This document shows positions 49,836 through 58,798 of a DNA stretch of 64,000 bases, in pieces. Position 1 is the stretch's first letter, and every line of letters begins with the position of its first letter. The stretch spans positions 124,001-188,000 of the forward strand of contig NZ_FMZI01000007.1 in the NCBI RefSeq assembly GCF_900101505.1. The letters are read 5' to 3'. Made by a program: the position numbers and the translations under genes. The notes beneath the pieces are model-generated. The model ran no database searches and was not told the DNA's origin. It was given only the letters and a program-made list of their open reading frames with translations. This stretch comes from Antarctobacter albus (GTDB lineage: Bacteria > Pseudomonadota > Alphaproteobacteria > Rhodobacterales > Rhodobacteraceae).

Positions 49836-50232
49836 CGCTTTCTCATTTTCAAGTTTCGAACGAACCGTTCTGTCTGATTTCAGCAGCGCCCGGGCTGAAC
49901 GGTCAACGCTGCGCAGCGGAAAAACACCGAGATATTCAGATGGGTGAATTTTTGGACGGAAATTCAGGTAGACTGCCCGTATTCGGGCTAAGGCAATTTT
50001 AAATTGGATAAAAACGCGGAATTTTTGAGCGGATCGTACGAGTGATGAGGCTGTCGAGGCGGTTTCTCAGGAGCGTTCCTACGGGAATCACCCAGTTGCC
50101 GAGAAAAGAACCTCTCTTGCAACGTCAGTGTAGAATCGGACTGATCTGTCTTGTTTTTTGCCTCTGGATGCGGGACACCAATATAGGGCCTGCCCGCGCG
50201 ACAGGCGTAGGCCACAATGGAAAGGTGCCGCA
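49836..50232. other. intergenic control region between ABC operon and tetR-type gene
   Basis: These 397 bases hold no convincing gene. They must contain both divergent promoters. A 13-bp palindrome, GAACG-AAC-CGTTC (49858-49870), lies 23 bases upstream of the ATPase ATG and is a candidate operator for the TetR-type regulator. The region is noticeably more AT-rich around 49930-50030 and 50130-50160 than the genes. Confidence 0.5.
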
Positions 50233-50868
50233 ATGGATGATGGTCTGAACGAGGTCTGCCTGGATGACGGCGGCGGCTGGAGTTTTGCGTCGATGCCGGC
50301 AAGGAACGCGCGGGACCGTATCATGAGCGCGGCCTCGCATCTTTTCTGCAACCACGGTTTCGCCGCCACGGGGATCGACGCGATCCTGGATCGGGCGGGC
50401 ACGGCCAAGGCGACGCTCTATCATCACTTCCGGTCCAAGGAAGAGCTGATCTCGGCGGTGTTGCAGGCCGAGGGCGACACCTGGCGCGACTGGTTCTTCG
50501 GGCGGCTGTCCCAGGTCGAAGGACCCGCGCGCAACCGTGTGCTTGCCGTCTTCGACGTGCTGGAGGACTGGTTTGCCGATCCCGGTTTCTATGGCTGCCC
50601 GTTCATTAACGCCGTGGCCGAATTCGACACCGGCAACGATGCGGTGCGCCAGGCGGCGGAACGGCACAAGGATCACCTGCTGACCTGGCTCAAGGCCCAG
50701 ATGATGGAGATGAAGGTTTCGGACGTTGTCGAGACCACGCGCAGCATCGCGATCCTGATCGACGGCGCGATCGTTGCAGCCCAGCATTCCGGTGACCCCA
50801 GCTTTGCCCGCACCGCACGGCGGCTGGCGGAATGCCACCTGGATACGGTTCTGGGCCGGGCGGGCTGA
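50233..50868 (+). CDS. TetR-family transcriptional regulator
   Basis: A 211-residue TetR/AcrR-type repressor. The helix-turn-helix lies at about 30-75 (RIMSAASHLFCNHGFAATGIDAILDRAGTAKATLYHHFRSKEEL). The rest is the ligand-binding domain, with YGCPFINAVAEF typical of the group regulating small-electrophile genes. The ATG at 50233 follows GGAAAGG. It is divergent from the ABC-cyanase operon and probably represses it. Confidence 0.87.
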   Translation: MDDGLNEVCLDDGGGWSFASMPARNARDRIMSAASHLFCNHGFAATGIDAILDRAGTAKATLYHHFRSKEELISAVLQAEGDTWRDWFFGRLSQVEGPARNRVLAVFDVLEDWFADPGFYGCPFINAVAEFDTGNDAVRQAAERHKDHLLTWLKAQMMEMKVSDVVETTRSIAILIDGAIVAAQHSGDPSFARTARRLAECHLDTVLGRAG

Positions 50869-51130
50869 AGCCTTTGGCGTGAAGCGGCGGATTTCCCTGC
50901 TTGCGGCGCCTTGCCCTTTGGTGCGCGGACTGCATAACATTGCAGCTGAGACGATTGCCGGGGCCGCCCGGCCTTCGCCCATTTGGTGAATTCCAACTGG
51001 CGGCGAACCGAATGGGTGCTTAGACCTTGTAATTGACAGCCATGAACGGTGGGCGCGAAAACGGCGCGACCCCCGGCATACCCGCGACGGTCATGCGTAG
51101 CGCCGCGGCAACCGACAAAGGGAGGTGACC
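50869..51130. other. intergenic region before the molybdenum hydroxylase genes
   Basis: About 260 bases with no gene or clear terminator seen. A GGAGG ribosome-binding site stands at its right end (51121-51125). Confidence 0.5.
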
Positions 51131-51997
51131 TTGCGATATCACACACCAACGACATTCGAGGATGCCGCGCAACTGGCCGCACAGGCCAAGGGGCTGACAC
51201 GGTTCCTGGCCGGGGGCACTGACGTGTTGGTCCAGATGCGGGCCGGCATGGTGCAGCCCGATGACCTGATCGACCTCAAGAAGATCGCGGGCGTTGCCGA
51301 GATCACGGCCACGGACGATGGCGGCTGGCGTATCGGCGTGGCGGTTCCCGGCATCGCGCTGGGGGCGCATGAGGGGCTGTGCGCCGACTGGCCCGGCGTG
51401 GTCGAGGGGATGGAGCTTGTCGGCTCGACCCAGATCCAGGGCCGCGCGACGCTGACGGGCAACCTCTGCAATGGCTCTCCGGCGGCGGATTCGGTGCCGG
51501 GGCTGGTTGCCGCGGGCGCTTCGGTCGAAATCACCGGACCGGATGGCACGCGCAACGTGCCGGTTGAAGAGATCCCCGTCAGCCCCGGCAAGACCGCGCT
51601 CAAGGCCGGCGAGCTTATCTCGGCGATCCTGCTGCCGCCGCGTGGCCAGAACGCGGGCGACGCCTACCTTCGGTTCATCCCGCGCACGGAAATGGACATC
51701 GCCGTGGTCGGCAGCGCGGTCAGCCTGCGGCTGGATGGCGACACCGTGACCGAGGCCCGCGTGGCGCTGGGCGCTGTTGCTCCCACGGTCAAGCTGGTGC
51801 CCGAGGCGGCAGAGGCCATCATCGGCACTACATTGGACGAGGCCGCGCTGGAGGCGCTGGCCAAGGCGGCCAGCGCGGCCTGTTCGCCCATCGACGACAA
51901 ACGCGGCACGGTCGCCTTCCGGACGGAAGTGGCCGGCGTGCTGACGAAACGGGCGGCGTTGATCGCCAAGGCCCGGGCAAAAGGAGACACCGCATGA
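51131..51997 (+). CDS. molybdenum hydroxylase FAD-binding subunit (CoxM/XdhB type)
   Basis: A 288-residue FAD subunit of a xanthine-oxidase-family enzyme. FAD motifs are LAGGTDVLVQMRAG and the TLTGNLCNGSPAADS loop. A C-terminal CO-dehydrogenase flavoprotein domain follows (FRTEVAGVLTKRA). A TTG at 51131 is chosen as start since GGAGG stands five bases before it; the GTG at 51125 would overlap the Shine-Dalgarno site. It overlaps the small subunit gene by four bases. Confidence 0.87.
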   Translation: MRYHTPTTFEDAAQLAAQAKGLTRFLAGGTDVLVQMRAGMVQPDDLIDLKKIAGVAEITATDDGGWRIGVAVPGIALGAHEGLCADWPGVVEGMELVGSTQIQGRATLTGNLCNGSPAADSVPGLVAAGASVEITGPDGTRNVPVEEIPVSPGKTALKAGELISAILLPPRGQNAGDAYLRFIPRTEMDIAVVGSAVSLRLDGDTVTEARVALGAVAPTVKLVPEAAEAIIGTTLDEAALEALAKAASAACSPIDDKRGTVAFRTEVAGVLTKRAALIAKARAKGDTA

Positions 51998-52476
51998 GCA
52001 AGGTCCATGTCACCACGAGCGTGAACGGAGACGAGGTCGAATTCCTGGCCGATCCGCGCGAAACGCTGTTGGATTGCCTGCGCGATCACATCGGCCTGAC
52101 CGGGTCGAAAGAAGGCTGCGGCACCGGCGACTGCGGCGCCTGTTCGGTCACGCTGGACGGCACGCTGGTCTGTTCCTGCCTGGTCCTGGGCGTCGAGGCC
52201 GACGGCAAGCGCGTCGAGACGATCGAGGGCATGGCGGATGGGGCCGAGCTGCACCCGCTGCAGCGCAAGTTCATCGAACACGCGGCCCTGCAATGCGGCT
52301 TCTGTACGCCTGGCATCCTGGTCGCGGCCAAGAAGTTGCTGGAAACCAACCCGAACCCGACAGAGGAAGAGATCCGTTATTGGCTGGCGGGTAACCTCTG
52401 CCGCTGCACCGGGTATGACAAGATCATCCGCGCCGTCATGGATGCGGCGGCGGAACTGCGGCAGGAGGCTGCGTGA
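51994..52476 (+). CDS. molybdenum hydroxylase [2Fe-2S] subunit (CoxS type)
   Basis: A 160-residue subunit with two [2Fe-2S] clusters. The plant-ferredoxin-type site is KEGCGTGDCGACSV with a later Cys in VCSCLV, and the helical-domain site is CGFCTPGILVAA with CRCTGYDKI. Length and motifs match the family exactly. It carries electrons from the molybdenum subunit to the FAD subunit. Confidence 0.93.
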   Translation: MSKVHVTTSVNGDEVEFLADPRETLLDCLRDHIGLTGSKEGCGTGDCGACSVTLDGTLVCSCLVLGVEADGKRVETIEGMADGAELHPLQRKFIEHAALQCGFCTPGILVAAKKLLETNPNPTEEEIRYWLAGNLCRCTGYDKIIRAVMDAAAELRQEAA

Positions 52477-54719
52477 TGGCTAAGGACGAGTTCAAGGAAT
52501 TCAAGCTGGTCGGCACGCGTCCCGATCGCCCCGACGGGCTGGACAAGGTCACGGGCCGCGCGCGTTACGGCGCCGATATCTCGGCGCCGGGGATGCTTTG
52601 GGCGGCGGTGCTGCGCAGCCCGCACGCCCATGCGCGTATCGTCAGGATCGACACGTCGAAGGCCGAGGCGCTGACCGGCGTCAAGGCGGTGATCACGCGG
52701 GCCGATTTCCCCACCGGACTGACCGGAGAGGACTGGAACCTGCAGGAAAACACGATGGCGGGCGAGCGCGCGCTTTATGACGGCCATGCCGTCGCCGCCG
52801 TCGCCGCCACGTCCAAGCTGCGGGCCGAAGAGGCCGTGCGCCTGATCGAGGTCGAGTACGAGGTCCTGCCCCATGTTATCGACGTGGACGACGCGATCAA
52901 GCCCGACGCGCCGGTGATCCGCGAAGGAGCCGCCGATGCCACCGTGCCCGAGGGCATGCCGCCCAACGTCGTGCGGTACATGGAATTCGGTCGCGGCGAC
53001 GTCGAGGCGGGCTTTGCCGAGGCAGATCTGGTCATGGAAAAGACCTACAAGACCGAGGCCACGCACCAGGGCTATATCGAACCGCATGCCTGCATGGGCC
53101 AACTGGGCGCGGACGGCAAAGGCGAGATGTGGGTTTGCACGCAGGGCCAGTGGTTCATCCGCAAGATGTGTACCGCCGTTCTGGGGCTGGAAACCTCGCA
53201 ACTGCGCGTGACCCCGTCCGAAATCGGCGGCGGCTTTGGCGGCAAGACCACCATCTTCATGGAACCGCTGTCGCTGGCGCTGTCGAAAAAGGCGGGCGGC
53301 AAGCCGGTCAAGCTGGTCATGAGCCGGTCGGACGTGCTGCGCGCCACGGGCCCGACCGCCTCGGCCTCGATGGACGTCAAGATCGGCATGAAGAAGGACG
53401 GCACGATCACTGGCGCCCGGGCAGAGTTCCGTATGCAGGGCGGCGCCTTCCCCGGCTCGCCTGTCGACATGGCGTTGTACTGCTGCTTTGCCCCCTACAA
53501 GCTGAAGAACGTCGAACACGTCGGCTATGACGTGCTGGCCAATCGCCCGAAATGCGCCGCCTACCGCGCGCCGGGCTCGCCGATGGGGGCCTTCGCGGTC
53601 GAAAGCCTGCTGGACGAAATGTGCCGCGAACTGGGTGTCGATCCTCTGGACATGCGCCTGAAAAACGCGGTGCGCGAAGGTGATACCGCCAGCTACGGGC
53701 CGAAATACGGGTCCATCGGTCTGGTCGAGACGCTGGAGGCCACCAAGGCGCACCCGAACCTGTCGATCCCGCTGGGACCGAACCAGGGGCGCGGAATCGC
53801 CGCCGGGTACTGGTTCAACCACAATGGTGAGACCTCGGTCAGCCTTGCGATTTCCGAGGACGGGACCGCGCAGGTGTCGGTCGGCACGCCGGACATCGGC
53901 GGCAGCCGCGCCTCGATCGCGCTGATGACGGCGGAAACGCTGGGCATCCCCTACGAGGATGTGCGCGTCAACGTTGTGGAAACCGGTGCTTTGGGTGTGA
54001 ACGAGCCGACCCACGGCAGCCGCGCGACCTTTGCCAGCGGCAAGGCCGCGGTGGTCGCGGCGGGCCACGCCATCACCGAGATGTGCAGGCGCGCGGCGAA
54101 CGAATGGGGCATCGACCCCGAGGCCGTGGAATGGGTCGACGGTGCGGCGCAGCCGGCGGGCGACAACGCGGGAAAATTCCCGCCCATGACCATCGCCGAG
54201 ATCGCCGGCAAGATGGGATCGACCGGCGGGCCGATCTCGGGCCACCATGAATCCGTTCCTGACGGGGTCGGCGCCTCTTTCGGCTGTCACGTCGTCGATG
54301 TCGAGGTCGACCCGGAAACCGGCCGCACCACGATCCTGCGCTACCTGGTGGTGCAGGACGCAGGTCGCGCCATCCACCCCGCCTATGTCGAAGGACAGTA
54401 CCAGGGCGGGGCCGCGCAGGGCATCGGCTGGGCGCTGAACGAGGCCTACATCTATGGCGAGGACGGGCGTCTGCAGAACTCTGTCTTCCTGGACTACCGT
54501 GTGCCGGTGGCCTCGGACCTGCCGATGATCGACACGGTCATCGTCGAGGTGCCGAACCCGGGCCATCCCTACGGCGTGCGTGGCGTGGGCGAAACCGGCA
54601 TCACGCCGCCGCTGCCCGCCATCGCCAACGCGATCCAGGAAGCGACCGGCGCGCGCCTGTGCGAACTGCCGATGTCGCCGCCCAAGGTGCTGGCGGCGAT
54701 CAAGGCAAAGGGGGGCTGA
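52476..54719 (+). CDS. molybdenum hydroxylase large subunit (CoxL/XdhA type)
   Basis: A 747-residue molybdopterin-binding subunit. It has the family loop GGGFGGKT, the cofactor segment AYRAPGSPMGAFAVES and the catalytic Glu in GVRGVGETGITPPLPAIANAI near the C-terminus. AYRAPGSP is neither the AYRCSFR loop of true CO dehydrogenase nor the AYRGAGR of its form II relatives, so the substrate is probably an N-heterocycle, aldehyde or CoA-linked aromatic. The ATG at 52476 follows GGAGG; the GTG at 52473 is also possible. The stop overlaps the MoaD-like gene (TGATG). Confidence 0.9.
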   Translation: MAKDEFKEFKLVGTRPDRPDGLDKVTGRARYGADISAPGMLWAAVLRSPHAHARIVRIDTSKAEALTGVKAVITRADFPTGLTGEDWNLQENTMAGERALYDGHAVAAVAATSKLRAEEAVRLIEVEYEVLPHVIDVDDAIKPDAPVIREGAADATVPEGMPPNVVRYMEFGRGDVEAGFAEADLVMEKTYKTEATHQGYIEPHACMGQLGADGKGEMWVCTQGQWFIRKMCTAVLGLETSQLRVTPSEIGGGFGGKTTIFMEPLSLALSKKAGGKPVKLVMSRSDVLRATGPTASASMDVKIGMKKDGTITGARAEFRMQGGAFPGSPVDMALYCCFAPYKLKNVEHVGYDVLANRPKCAAYRAPGSPMGAFAVESLLDEMCRELGVDPLDMRLKNAVREGDTASYGPKYGSIGLVETLEATKAHPNLSIPLGPNQGRGIAAGYWFNHNGETSVSLAISEDGTAQVSVGTPDIGGSRASIALMTAETLGIPYEDVRVNVVETGALGVNEPTHGSRATFASGKAAVVAAGHAITEMCRRAANEWGIDPEAVEWVDGAAQPAGDNAGKFPPMTIAEIAGKMGSTGGPISGHHESVPDGVGASFGCHVVDVEVDPETGRTTILRYLVVQDAGRAIHPAYVEGQYQGGAAQGIGWALNEAYIYGEDGRLQNSVFLDYRVPVASDLPMIDTVIVEVPNPGHPYGVRGVGETGITPPLPAIANAIQEATGARLCELPMSPPKVLAAIKAKGG

Positions 54720-54961
54720 TGGTTGCCATCAACCTCTGGTCCAGCCTGACGCGCTTTACCGAGGGCGCCCGCGTGGTCGAGGTAGAGGCCGAGACGGTCG
54801 GCGGAGCGCTGGATGGGCTGGTTGCCGCCCATCCAGGACTTGGCCCGATCATCGAGGCCGGCGTTTCGGTCGTGGTCGACGGTGAGATCGCGCCGAACCG
54901 CCACACCAAGGTGCCCCAGGGGGCCGAGGTGGTCCTGATGCAGCGGCTCAAGGGCGGCTGA
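54719..54961 (+). CDS. MoaD/ThiS-like sulfur carrier protein
   Basis: An 80-residue ubiquitin-fold protein ending LKGG, the Gly-Gly tail used for thiocarboxylate formation. Internal landmarks are LDGLVAAHPGLGPIIE and VPQGAEVVLMQRLKGG. Its start overlaps the stop of the molybdenum subunit gene. It may provide sulfur for the Mo cofactor of this enzyme (a dedicated MoaD) or another sulfur transfer. No activating E1-like or MoaE gene is present nearby. Confidence 0.8.
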   Translation: MVAINLWSSLTRFTEGARVVEVEAETVGGALDGLVAAHPGLGPIIEAGVSVVVDGEIAPNRHTKVPQGAEVVLMQRLKGG

Positions 54962-54980
54962 TTCAAACTGCCGGGAAAAA

Positions 54981-55008
54981 GCCCCCGCCGGAGCGATCCG
55001 GCGGGGGC
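54981..55008 (+). terminator. intrinsic terminator after the MoaD-like gene
   Basis: GCCCCCGCCGG (54981-54991) pairs perfectly with CCGGCGGGGGC (54998-55008), with a 6-base loop, followed by GTTTCGTTTG. It separates the molybdenum hydroxylase operon from the ligase gene, at least partly. Confidence 0.8.
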
Positions 55009-55035
55009 GTTTCGTTTGATGATGGAGACCGAGGC

Positions 55036-56556
55036 ATGAACCCTGCTGAATGGCTGAGCCGCACGGCAACCCGCTGGCCTGGCCGTTCGGCGCTGTTCAA
55101 GGGGATGACCTGCGACGCGGATTACGGAACCTTTGCGGCCCGGGCCGCGGGCATCGGGGCGGCTCTTGCCGCGCGCGGAATTGGCCGGGGGGATCAGGTC
55201 GCGCTCTTCATGGCGAACCGGACCGAGTACCTTGAGGCGCTCTATGGCACTTGGTGGGCCGGAGCGGCGGCTGTGCCCATCAACGGCAAGCTGCACCCGC
55301 GCGAGGCGGCCTGGATCATCGAGGATGCGGAGGTGGCGCTGGTCTTTGCGGACGATAAAGGCGCCAGTGCGCTGGGGGATCTGACCTCCGGGCCACTGAT
55401 CTCGACCGAGGGAGACGCCTTTCGCGAGATGCGCGAAACGGTTTCCTCTGGTGGTCCTGCATCCCTGGCCCAGGGCGACATGGCCTGGCTGTTCTACACG
55501 TCCGGCACAACCGGTCGTCCCAAGGGCGTGATGATTTCCTGCGGCAACATCATCGCCATGACGATGAGCTATTTCGCGGATGTGGACGAGGTACAGGCTG
55601 AGGACGCGATCCTCTATGCTGCCCCGATGAGCCACGGTGCAGGGCTGTACAACTTCATGCATGTGCTGCGTGGCGCGCGCCATGTGGTGCCGGACAGCGG
55701 CGGGTTCGACGCCGCGGAGATCCTGCGAATCGCACCGGATATTGGCCCGGTTTCCATGTTCGCCGCCCCCACGATGGTGCGGCGGCTTGTGGACGTGGCC
55801 AAGGCGGCAGGCCAGACAGGCGAGGGGTTGCGCACCGTGGTCTATGCCGGGGGGCCGATGTACGAGGCGGATATTCTGGAGGCAGTCCAGCAAATGGGGC
55901 CGCGTTTCGTGCAGATCTACGGGCAGGGCGAATGCCCGATGGGGATCACCGCCCTGCCGCGCGCGGACGTGGCCGACCGGGACACGCCGGGCTGGCGCGA
56001 ACGGCTGAACTCTGTCGGGCGGGCGCAAAGCCTCGTCGAGGTCGCGATCCTCGACAGCGAGGGCGCGGACCTGCCCGTGGGCGAGGTGGGGGAAATCGCG
56101 GTGCGTGGCGCCACCGTCATGCCCGGCTATTGGCGCAACTCTCAGGCCACAGCCAAGACGCTGCGCGACGGCTGGCTCTGGACCGGCGACATGGGGCGCA
56201 TGGATGGCGAAGGTTACGTCACCCTGCACGACAGGTCCAAGGACATGATCATCTCTGGCGGGTCGAACATCTACCCGCGCGAGGTCGAGGAGGTGCTGCT
56301 GTCGCATCCCCTGGTCAACGAGGTTGCGGTCGTGGGCCAGCAGGATCCGGAATGGGGAGAGGTCGTGGTGGCCTTTGTCGTCTGTCAACCTGGACATGCC
56401 CTGGATGCGGTGGAGCTGGACGCGCTCTGTCTCGATCGGATCGCGCGGTTCAAACGGCCCAAAACCTACCACTTTGCCGAGGAGTTGCCCAAGAACAACT
56501 ATGGCAAGGTCCTCAAGACCGAGCTTCGGGAAAGGCTTGCAAACAAGGAAGGGTGA
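55036..56556 (+). CDS. AMP-forming acyl-CoA synthetase
   Basis: A 506-residue member of the ANL ligase family. It has the P-loop YTSGTTGRPKGVMIS (about 155-169), YGQGECP, GDMGRMDGEGYVTLHDRSKDM and the C-terminal lysine region (NNYGKVLKTEL). It would activate a carboxylic acid to a CoA thioester. Located right after a molybdenum hydroxylase, it may act on the same aromatic or heterocyclic acid before or after hydroxylation. The acid is unknown. Confidence 0.88.
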   Translation: MNPAEWLSRTATRWPGRSALFKGMTCDADYGTFAARAAGIGAALAARGIGRGDQVALFMANRTEYLEALYGTWWAGAAAVPINGKLHPREAAWIIEDAEVALVFADDKGASALGDLTSGPLISTEGDAFREMRETVSSGGPASLAQGDMAWLFYTSGTTGRPKGVMISCGNIIAMTMSYFADVDEVQAEDAILYAAPMSHGAGLYNFMHVLRGARHVVPDSGGFDAAEILRIAPDIGPVSMFAAPTMVRRLVDVAKAAGQTGEGLRTVVYAGGPMYEADILEAVQQMGPRFVQIYGQGECPMGITALPRADVADRDTPGWRERLNSVGRAQSLVEVAILDSEGADLPVGEVGEIAVRGATVMPGYWRNSQATAKTLRDGWLWTGDMGRMDGEGYVTLHDRSKDMIISGGSNIYPREVEEVLLSHPLVNEVAVVGQQDPEWGEVVVAFVVCQPGHALDAVELDALCLDRIARFKRPKTYHFAEELPKNNYGKVLKTELRERLANKEG

Positions 56557-56672
56557 GATGGGGTCAACCTCCCTGTCCGCCGGGGTCGATGCCACGACGG
56601 GGAAGGAGGCGGGAGGCAGGCCGGCCCAAAGCCCGCAGGCGATTGGATGGACAGATCGCCGCGACCGCACAG

Positions 56673-56705
56673 GGTTCATAGGATTGAAACAAAATCGTCA
56701 TGTCG
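56673..56705 (+). promoter_or_regulatory. candidate PHO box upstream of plcP
   Basis: Three 11-base units in register resemble the PhoB repeat (CTGTCAT plus AT-rich spacer): GGTTCATAGGA, TTGAAACAAAA and TCGTCATGTCG. They end 57 bases before the plcP start. The match is partial; the call rests on position and on the known phosphate control of plcP-btaAB in related bacteria. Confidence 0.45.
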
Positions 56706-56761
56706 GTGAAGCACGGACGGCCTAGGCGCTGTCGAAACGCGAACAACAAGCTGGCAACGCG

Positions 56762-57574
56762 GTGTCCGACCGAACGATTTTCATTTCCGACGTGCATCTT
56801 GGCACCCGGGGCTGCCGGGCCGGGCTGCTTGTCGAATTCCTGAACAGGCACGAGGCCGAAACGCTTTACCTCGTTGGCGACATCTTTGACGGCTGGCGGC
56901 TGCAGCGCGGCTGGCATTGGCCGGAAGCACACAATGACGTGGTGCAGGCGGTGCTGGAAAAGGCGCACAAGGGCACCCGCGTCGTTTTCATCCCCGGCAA
57001 CCATGACGAGGTCATGCGCAATTACTTCGGCGTCCATTTCGGCGGCATCGAGGTCAAGAACCAGGACGATTTCCGCGCCGCCGACGGCAAGCGATACCTG
57101 GTCACGCATGGCGACGAATTCGACGCGGTGGTGATGAACGCCAAGTGGCTGGCCCACCTGGGTGACCGCGCCTACGCGCTGCTGATCTGGCTGAACCCCA
57201 GGATCAACCGGGTGCGCCGCCTGTGGTCCCGCCGCTACTGGTCGCTGTCGAAATGGAGCAAGCAGCAGGTCAAGCAGGCGGTCAACTACATCTGCAAGTT
57301 CGAAGAGGTGCTGGCCCAGGACGCCCGCCAAAAGGGCTTTGACGGGGTGATCTGCGGCCACATCCACCACGCGGCGATCCGAGACGTCGGCGAGATCCGC
57401 TACATCAACACCGGAGACTGGGTCGAGAGCTGCACCGCGATCATCGAGAACCACGAAGGCGAGATGCGGCTGATCGACTGGGAAGCCCGGAACAACCGTC
57501 AGCACATGCTGAAACAGCGCGCCAAGCGGCGCGCCCGCAGCAGCCAGAAGAAACAGAGCAGACAGGAAGCATGA
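56762..57574 (+). CDS. plcP: PlcP-type phospholipase C (metallophosphoesterase)
   Basis: A 270-residue calcineurin-like phosphoesterase related to LpxH. All metal motifs are present: ISDVHLGT, GDIFDGW, GNHDE, THGDEFDAV and GHIHHA. The basic C-terminal tail (KRRARSSQKKQS) may touch membranes. Although the fold resembles UDP-diacylglucosamine diphosphatase, its direct coupling to btaA and btaB marks it as PlcP. PlcP releases diacylglycerol from phospholipids under phosphate starvation to supply betaine-lipid synthesis. It begins at GTG without a strong ribosome-binding site and overlaps btaA by four bases. Confidence 0.87.
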   Translation: MSDRTIFISDVHLGTRGCRAGLLVEFLNRHEAETLYLVGDIFDGWRLQRGWHWPEAHNDVVQAVLEKAHKGTRVVFIPGNHDEVMRNYFGVHFGGIEVKNQDDFRAADGKRYLVTHGDEFDAVVMNAKWLAHLGDRAYALLIWLNPRINRVRRLWSRRYWSLSKWSKQQVKQAVNYICKFEEVLAQDARQKGFDGVICGHIHHAAIRDVGEIRYINTGDWVESCTAIIENHEGEMRLIDWEARNNRQHMLKQRAKRRARSSQKKQSRQEA

Positions 57575-58794
57575 TGAGCGACACGACCAGCGACTTGATC
57601 GGCGAAGCGGTCTACCAGAACAGGTCCTTCTCCTTCGCTTCCCTGTCCGACCGGGTCTTTGCGCGGCTGTTCCGGGGGTTGGTCTATCCGCAGATCTGGG
57701 AAGACCCGGTTTGCGACATGACCGCCTTGGGCCTTGGTCGCGAGGATCACGTTGTCTGCATCGCCTCGGGCGGCTGCAACATGATGAGCTATCTGACCGC
57801 GCGCCCGGCCTCGGTCACGGCGGTGGACCTGTCGCCCTGGCATGTCGAATTGAATCGGCTGAAACTGGAGGCCGCGCAGCGCCTGCCGGATCATGCCAGT
57901 TTCTACGCGCTGTTCGGGCGTGCTGACCAAGCGGAAAACGTGGCACTTTTGGACCGTTACGTGCTGCCCTACCTGGACCCTCAAGCGCGGGTCTTCTGGA
58001 ACGGGCGCGAGCGCTTTCGCCGACGAAAGTCCATGTTCGCGCGCGGGTTTTACCGTTTCGGCGTTCTGGGCACCTTTCTGGGGGCCGTGCACCTCGTGGC
58101 GCGGATCGGCGGCGTGGATTTCACCCGGCTCCTGAGCGCCCGGACGCTGGAGGACCAGCGCGCCTTTTTCGAAGATGAGATCAAGCCGCTCTATCGTTCG
58201 CGCCTTGTCCGGTTTGCCGCGCGCCGCCGGGCCTCGCTGTTCGGGCTGGGCATTCCCCCGGCGCAATACGACAAGCTGGCCGCCGATGCCGATGGCGATA
58301 TCGTCAAGGTGCTGGAGGAACGCACGCGCAAGCTGTTCTGCGACTTCCCGATCGGCGAGAACTACTTTGCCTGGCAGGCCGCAAACCGGGCCTACAAGGA
58401 GGATGGCACCGGACCGGTGCCGCCCTACCTCGAAAAATGGAACTTCGAGGCGCTGCGCGCCGCGGCCGGCCGCGCGACGGTGCTGAACCGTTCGATCACC
58501 GATGTGCTGGCAGAGGCCCCGGCAGCGTCGAAATCGGTCTATGTCCTGCTGGACGCGCAGGACTGGATGACGGACGACCAGCTGGCCGCGCTGTGGCGCG
58601 AGATCACCCGGACGGCCATGCCAGGCGCGCGGGTCCTGTTCCGCACCGGCGGGGGGCCGGATATCCTGCCCGGACGCGTTTCCGCAGAGCTGCTGGATCA
58701 GTGGACCTACGATGCACCGGCGTCCGAGCGCGCCTTTGCCGAGGACCGCTCGGCGATTTACGGCGGTGTCCATCTCTATCGCCGGAAGGGCTGA
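57571..58794 (+). CDS. btaA: BtaA, SAM:diacylglycerol 3-amino-3-carboxypropyltransferase
   Basis: A 407-residue BtaA/DUF3419 protein that transfers the aminocarboxypropyl group of SAM to diacylglycerol, making diacylglyceryl-homoserine. It shows the family N-terminus VYQNRSFSFASLSDRVFARLFRGLVYPQIWEDP and the SAM-binding CIASGGCNMMSYLT. An alternative ATG directly follows the first. It is coupled to plcP upstream, and btaB follows five bases downstream. Together the three replace phospholipids with DGTS. Confidence 0.93.
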   Translation: MMSDTTSDLIGEAVYQNRSFSFASLSDRVFARLFRGLVYPQIWEDPVCDMTALGLGREDHVVCIASGGCNMMSYLTARPASVTAVDLSPWHVELNRLKLEAAQRLPDHASFYALFGRADQAENVALLDRYVLPYLDPQARVFWNGRERFRRRKSMFARGFYRFGVLGTFLGAVHLVARIGGVDFTRLLSARTLEDQRAFFEDEIKPLYRSRLVRFAARRRASLFGLGIPPAQYDKLAADADGDIVKVLEERTRKLFCDFPIGENYFAWQAANRAYKEDGTGPVPPYLEKWNFEALRAAAGRATVLNRSITDVLAEAPAASKSVYVLLDAQDWMTDDQLAALWREITRTAMPGARVLFRTGGGPDILPGRVSAELLDQWTYDAPASERAFAEDRSAIYGGVHLYRRKG

Positions 58795-58798
58795 GCCG

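Noticed and set aside
51131-54719. Assignment of the molybdenum enzyme as xanthine dehydrogenase of the urate pathway
   Set aside because: Three-subunit order FAD, 2Fe-2S, Mo with a MoaD-like gene and no XdhC differs from typical xanthine dehydrogenase operons, and it is not linked to the urate genes.
56762-57574. Assignment of the phosphoesterase as LpxH (lipid A synthesis)
   Set aside because: The motifs are shared by both families, but direct coupling to btaA-btaB favours PlcP.
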